Of a DNA stretch of 8,879 nucleotides, positions 5,994 to 8,879 are shown one piece after another (positions within the stretch are counted from its first letter, which is position 1; each line of letters begins with the position of its first letter). The DNA comes from Bacillota bacterium (GTDB lineage: Bacteria > Bacillota > Clostridia > Oscillospirales > Acutalibacteraceae): assembly GCA_023460155.1 (NCBI GenBank), contig JAEWRF010000218.1, positions 1-8,879 of the forward strand, in the 5' to 3' direction. Under the pieces are notes generated by a model. It made no database searches and was not told the origin of the DNA. It saw nothing but the letters and a program-made list of their open reading frames with translations. A program made the translations under genes and the position numbers.

Positions 5994-7445
5994 TTATTCC
6001 AGAGAAAGTTCTTCTTTCGTCCCGTTTTCACCGGTAAAGGTAATCCTGAACCGGCAGGTTTTCAGATCTGCAAGAAGCTGCGCTGCGTATTCCCCTTTCG
6101 ACCAGCGGATGATCAGCCTGTTTGCTGAGCCCGCATCATCGACGGAAACGTCGCCGCCAAACGCCGGGTAACTATTCCGAAAACGCATGATGGCATACAT
6201 TTTTTGGAGCATGGGCCGCTCGATCTCCCGTTCGATCTCTTCCTTTGAATAATAATGGCGGTTAATGTTCCGGCCAACCTTTGTTTTTTCCAGAAATTCA
6301 ATATCGTTTTTGCCCGCTAACAGCCCCACATAGTAAACCTGCGGGATACCCGGCGCGAAGAGCTGAACCGCCCGCGCAAGCAAATAGGCGTCGTCGCTGT
6401 CGCCGAGGGCGGAGTAATAGGTACAGTTCAGCTGGTAAACATCAAGATTATTGTAGGCCACAGTGTTGTAAACTTTTTTAACATTGGCACCTTTTGAGAA
6501 TAAAAAGTCGGTAGTCTGGTCGATTTCTTCCTGCGTCATAAGTCCCTTCACATCGACAACGCCGATTCCGTCGTGCGTGTCAAGCGTCGTAAACTGCTTT
6601 CTCGGGCAAATTCTGAGCCAGTTCAGCAGGTTCTTGTTTGTGCCGGTATAGATGGCATGGAGCAGCAGCATCGGCAGCGCAAAGTCATAAACCCAGTAAT
6701 CTTTCTCCGCCAGCTTCATCTGAATCGAAAAGTGTTCGTGGATTTCCGGCAGAATCTCAACATCCTGTTCCTTCACAGTGTCCCGGCAGAAGTCAAGCAG
6801 ATTAAAAGTCTCCGGCTCCACGAAGAAGCAGTTTGTCCCCTGCTTTTTTACCGCGTATGCAAAAGCGTCCAACCGGATGATCGACGCGCCGTTTTCAACC
6901 ATGTTCAGCATGGTTGCTCGTATAAAATCCCGGGTCGTCTTTGTGTTCACTGCGAGGTCGATCTGTTCTTCATCAAAGGTGCACCATATTTTCTCCGACG
7001 TCCCGTCGCGGAACGTAATGTCTGTATACGGCGCGCGCGGTTTGCGCTTATAGATCAGGTCGACATCCTCCTGAGTTGGCTCACCGCCGGGCCAGAAATC
7101 CCGGTAACGGATAAACATGTCCTTGTAAGCTGACCGGTCCTTCTTTTCAAGAAAATCCTGAAAATAGACGGAGCTTCTGGAAATATGATTGATCATAAAG
7201 TCAAACATCAAGTAGTACCGATTCGCAAGTGCCCGTATATCGTTCCAGTCGCCGAAAGCGGGTTCGACGGTCTCATAGGTCGTTGGAGCAAAGCCGCGGT
7301 CCGCCGAAGACGGAAAAAACGGGAGGATATGCAGTCCACCGATGATATCCCCGAAATGCTCATCCAGAATCTCAGACAGTTCCTTCAGGTTTCTTCCCAT
7401 GCTGTCCGGATAAGTAATAAGCATGATTTGATTTCTGATAGCCAT
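5994..7445 (-). CDS. gtfA: Sucrose phosphorylase (glycoside hydrolase family 13, subfamily 18)
   Basis: This enzyme cleaves sucrose with phosphate to alpha-D-glucose-1-phosphate and fructose by a double-displacement mechanism, in the cytoplasm. The 483-residue protein closely resembles Streptococcus mutans GtfA (about 481). From the chosen Met, the GH13 elements are FDFMINHISR (about 82-91), IIRLDAFAYAVKK with nucleophile Asp193, EILPEIHEH with acid/base Glu234, and TLDTHDGIGVVD with transition-state stabiliser Asp292. Segments VDLIYKRK, FAPGIPQVYYVG and GRNINRHYY are also shared with GtfA. The ATG at 7445 (MAIRNQIMLITYPDS) is preferred over one 25 codons upstream. That longer start would overlap the hydrolase gene and add residues absent from the family, and AAGGG plus GAGAGGG precede 7445. 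The gap to the hydrolase is 49 nt. An ABC importer nearby, with no PTS seen, favours free sucrose over sucrose-6-phosphate. A related glucoside phosphorylase activity is not excluded. Confidence 0.95.
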   Translation of the reverse strand: MAIRNQIMLITYPDSMGRNLKELSEILDEHFGDIIGGLHILPFFPSSADRGFAPTTYETVEPAFGDWNDIRALANRYYLMFDFMINHISRSSVYFQDFLEKKDRSAYKDMFIRYRDFWPGGEPTQEDVDLIYKRKPRAPYTDITFRDGTSEKIWCTFDEEQIDLAVNTKTTRDFIRATMLNMVENGASIIRLDAFAYAVKKQGTNCFFVEPETFNLLDFCRDTVKEQDVEILPEIHEHFSIQMKLAEKDYWVYDFALPMLLLHAIYTGTNKNLLNWLRICPRKQFTTLDTHDGIGVVDVKGLMTQEEIDQTTDFLFSKGANVKKVYNTVAYNNLDVYQLNCTYYSALGDSDDAYLLARAVQLFAPGIPQVYYVGLLAGKNDIEFLEKTKVGRNINRHYYSKEEIEREIERPMLQKMYAIMRFRNSYPAFGGDVSVDDAGSANRLIIRWSKGEYAAQLLADLKTCRFRITFTGENGTKEELSLE

Positions 7446-7494
7446 TACCCTTCTCGTCCCTCTCGTTTCCTGTATTGATCCCTGCGTCTGCCGG

Positions 7495-8445
7495 TCAGTT
7501 CCTGCCGGAGGCACAGTCAAACGCCCGTTTCAGAGCTGCAATATATTCCGCCCGACACCGCTCACAGACCTCCGTGCGGTTCGCAATAAAGTCGAACCCG
7601 TGGAAGCACCCTGGGTACAGATGAAGCTCCACCGAAACGCCGGCGCGGGCAAGTCTTGCGGCGTAGTCAATGGTTTCATCGCGGAACGGATCCTGCTGTC
7701 CGACGCAGAGATAGGCAGGGGGCAGACCAGTCAGGTCCTCTGCGCGCGCAGGGGCCGCATAAGGCGGAACCTCGCCCGTAAAAGTGCTTCCAAGGTACAT
7801 CTTCCAAGCGGTGATGTTGTTTTCGCGGTTCCATGCTTTCGGCATAGTTTCCATGTTGATTTCATAGCAGGAAGGCGTGTTGTTCCGGTCGTCAATCATG
7901 GGGTAAAGCGGCATCTGGAAAAGGACCTGCACTTCTCCGCGGTCGCGCGCCATCAGGGCGAGCGCTGCCGTCAGGCCGCCCCCGGCGCTCGGGCCGGCAA
8001 CGGCAATCCTTGAGCGGTCGATTTTCAGTTCGGCGGCGTTGTCCGCCATCCATTTCAAGCCCGCATAGGAGTCCTCAATTGCTGCCGGATAGACATGCTC
8101 CGGCGCCAGTCGGTAATCCACCTGAAACACGACACAGCGCGCTTCCAATACAAAACGTTCGCAGATGCCGTCTTCATACTCCGGTTTTCCCAGAGAATAA
8201 CCGCCGCCGTGGCTCCAAAGCAATGCCGGGAAACTCTCCTCCGTCCGGCTGACCGGCTCATAGATTCTCACGGCCAGCGGACACTCGGGGCCGCGGATCG
8301 TTCGCGTGAAAATACGGACTTCCTCAGAGTGCTCCACCGGAGCGGGCGGAGCAGAACGGGCAGCCTCGACTCCATCCAACGCCATGTCAATCATGGGGGC
8401 AGCATTCAGAATAGGCTGCAGTTCTTCCAATACAGTATCTTTCAT
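7495..8445 (-). CDS. HSL-family (abhydrolase_3) alpha/beta hydrolase / carboxylesterase
   Basis: This is a complete 316-residue carboxylesterase of the hormone-sensitive-lipase group, acting on short acyl esters. It shows the oxyanion-hole HGGG (79-82), the family segment DYRLAPEHVYPAA (110-122), the nucleophile elbow GPSAGGG with Ser153, the acid motif QDPFRDE with Asp252, and GCFHGFD with His282, so the triad is intact. The elbow has Pro where many relatives have Asp (GDSAGG). No signal peptide or membrane segment is seen, so it should act in the cytoplasm. The ATG at 8445 has AAGGAAG 8 nt upstream. It starts 47 nt after the upstream esterase and ends 49 nt before gtfA, which places it in the sucrose operon. 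The natural substrate is unknown. Removal of acyl groups from imported sugars is inferred from context only. Confidence 0.92.
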   Translation of the reverse strand: MKDTVLEELQPILNAAPMIDMALDGVEAARSAPPAPVEHSEEVRIFTRTIRGPECPLAVRIYEPVSRTEESFPALLWSHGGGYSLGKPEYEDGICERFVLEARCVVFQVDYRLAPEHVYPAAIEDSYAGLKWMADNAAELKIDRSRIAVAGPSAGGGLTAALALMARDRGEVQVLFQMPLYPMIDDRNNTPSCYEINMETMPKAWNRENNITAWKMYLGSTFTGEVPPYAAPARAEDLTGLPPAYLCVGQQDPFRDETIDYAARLARAGVSVELHLYPGCFHGFDFIANRTEVCERCRAEYIAALKRAFDCASGRN

Positions 8446-8492
8446 TGATAATGCTTCCTTATCTGTGTTCTTTCAAAAACGGCGGCAGTGCG

Positions 8493-8879
8493 TCAAATGC
8501 CGATTGCCCAAAGGGCCGCCTTGCGTATCTGTTCGTTCCAGAAATCCCAGTTATGAATTCCCGGAGTCTCATCATACACATGGCCTACATTCTCTGCCAG
8601 CAGGAACTCATGGTAGCGTCGGTTTTCCTCAATCAGGAAATCCTCTGTACCGCAAGCCATATAGATTTCCGGGATTGCTGCCTTTTCCTCTTTTTTCATG
8701 CGGATGAGCGCCTCCGGATCTTTGTCGCTCCCCAACAGCTGACCAAGATCGCCGAATACTCGCGTGTAATAGCGGTAGTCGGCAATAAAGTCCTTGTAGC
8801 CGGGGGCTATGCCTGAAATCTGATGGAGGATCAGGGCGGAGGAAAGCGCAATAATTCGGCCGAAACGGCCGTATTTCAG
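8493..8879 (-). CDS. EstA/tributyrin-esterase-like alpha/beta hydrolase, C-terminal half (runs off right edge)
   Basis: The frame is open from the right edge to a TGA at 8493-8495, giving the last 128 residues. The visible part begins LKYGRFGRIIALSSAL, the strand and helix that normally follow the nucleophile elbow in EstA-type esterases. It contains the acid motif MACGTEDFLIEENRRYHEF (catalytic Asp) and the His motif PGIHNWDFWNEQI. The nucleophile Ser would lie outside the window. A TTG at 8735 lies inside a continuous coding frame and should not be taken as the start. This gene is upstream in the operon, 47 nt before the HSL hydrolase. It belongs to the same family as the half gene at the left edge, and the two fragments are nearly complementary parts of one protein. 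Confidence 0.88.
   Translation of the reverse strand: MKYGRFGRIIALSSALILHQISGIAPGYKDFIADYRYYTRVFGDLGQLLGSDKDPEALIRMKKEEKAAIPEIYMACGTEDFLIEENRRYHEFLLAENVGHVYDETPGIHNWDFWNEQIRKAALWAIGI

Noticed and set aside
7446..7520. Longer gtfA start adding 25 residues
   Set aside because: It would overlap the end of the hydrolase gene, the extra residues have no counterpart in GtfA proteins, and the ATG at 7445 gives a standard family start.
1..8879. CRISPR array, tRNA/rRNA genes, transposase, phage or plasmid replication genes
   Set aside because: No repeat-spacer pattern, RNA gene core, transposase motif or replication protein was seen on either strand.

Overview
All recognisable genes in this window lie on the minus strand, so they read from right to left. 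The window looks like chromosomal DNA of a Gram-positive, low-to-middle GC Clostridia member, perhaps an Oscillospirales/Ruminococcaceae-type gut or anaerobic-digester organism. The reasons are strong purine-rich Shine-Dalgarno sites, a lipoprotein-anchored solute-binding protein with a long Ala/Ser/Gly linker behind its lipobox, a GtfA-type sucrose phosphorylase close to those of Firmicutes, and AT-rich intergenic DNA between more GC-rich genes. The taxonomic call is inference.

Right half (8879 to 4929), a first operon whose promoter lies beyond the right edge: the C-terminal half of an EstA/tributyrin-esterase-like hydrolase, a complete HSL-type alpha/beta hydrolase, sucrose phosphorylase (gtfA), and a PfkB fructokinase (scrK-like, GTG start). 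Sucrose phosphorylase turns sucrose and phosphate into glucose-1-phosphate and fructose, and the kinase makes fructose-6-phosphate. Together they form a compact intracellular sucrose pathway.

Middle (4928 to 4350): 579 bases without a gene. They hold a small hairpin after the fructokinase, a 42-bp perfect palindrome (probable terminator), a sigma-A-like promoter overlapped by an inverted repeat, an 18-bp palindrome just downstream of the predicted transcription start, and a leader of roughly 290 nt in front of mglB.

Left half (4349 to 1), a second operon: a complete galactose/methyl-galactoside-type ABC importer, mglB (lipoprotein), mglA (double ATPase) and mglC (permease). It is followed closely by the N-terminal half of another EstA-like esterase, which runs off the left edge. 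A large stem-loop separates mglB from mglA.

Three points deserve a second look. The two half-esterases at the two edges break at nearly the same codon and together would make one protein of normal length. The MglB homologue keeps the calcium loop and many sugar-binding residues but lacks the pocket His and Trp of E. coli MglB, so its ligand may not be galactose or glucose. Three apparently cytoplasmic ester hydrolases sit around a sucrose-cleaving pathway and an ABC sugar importer, which suggests (inference only) use of acylated sugars. No tRNA, rRNA, CRISPR array, insertion sequence or regulator gene was seen.
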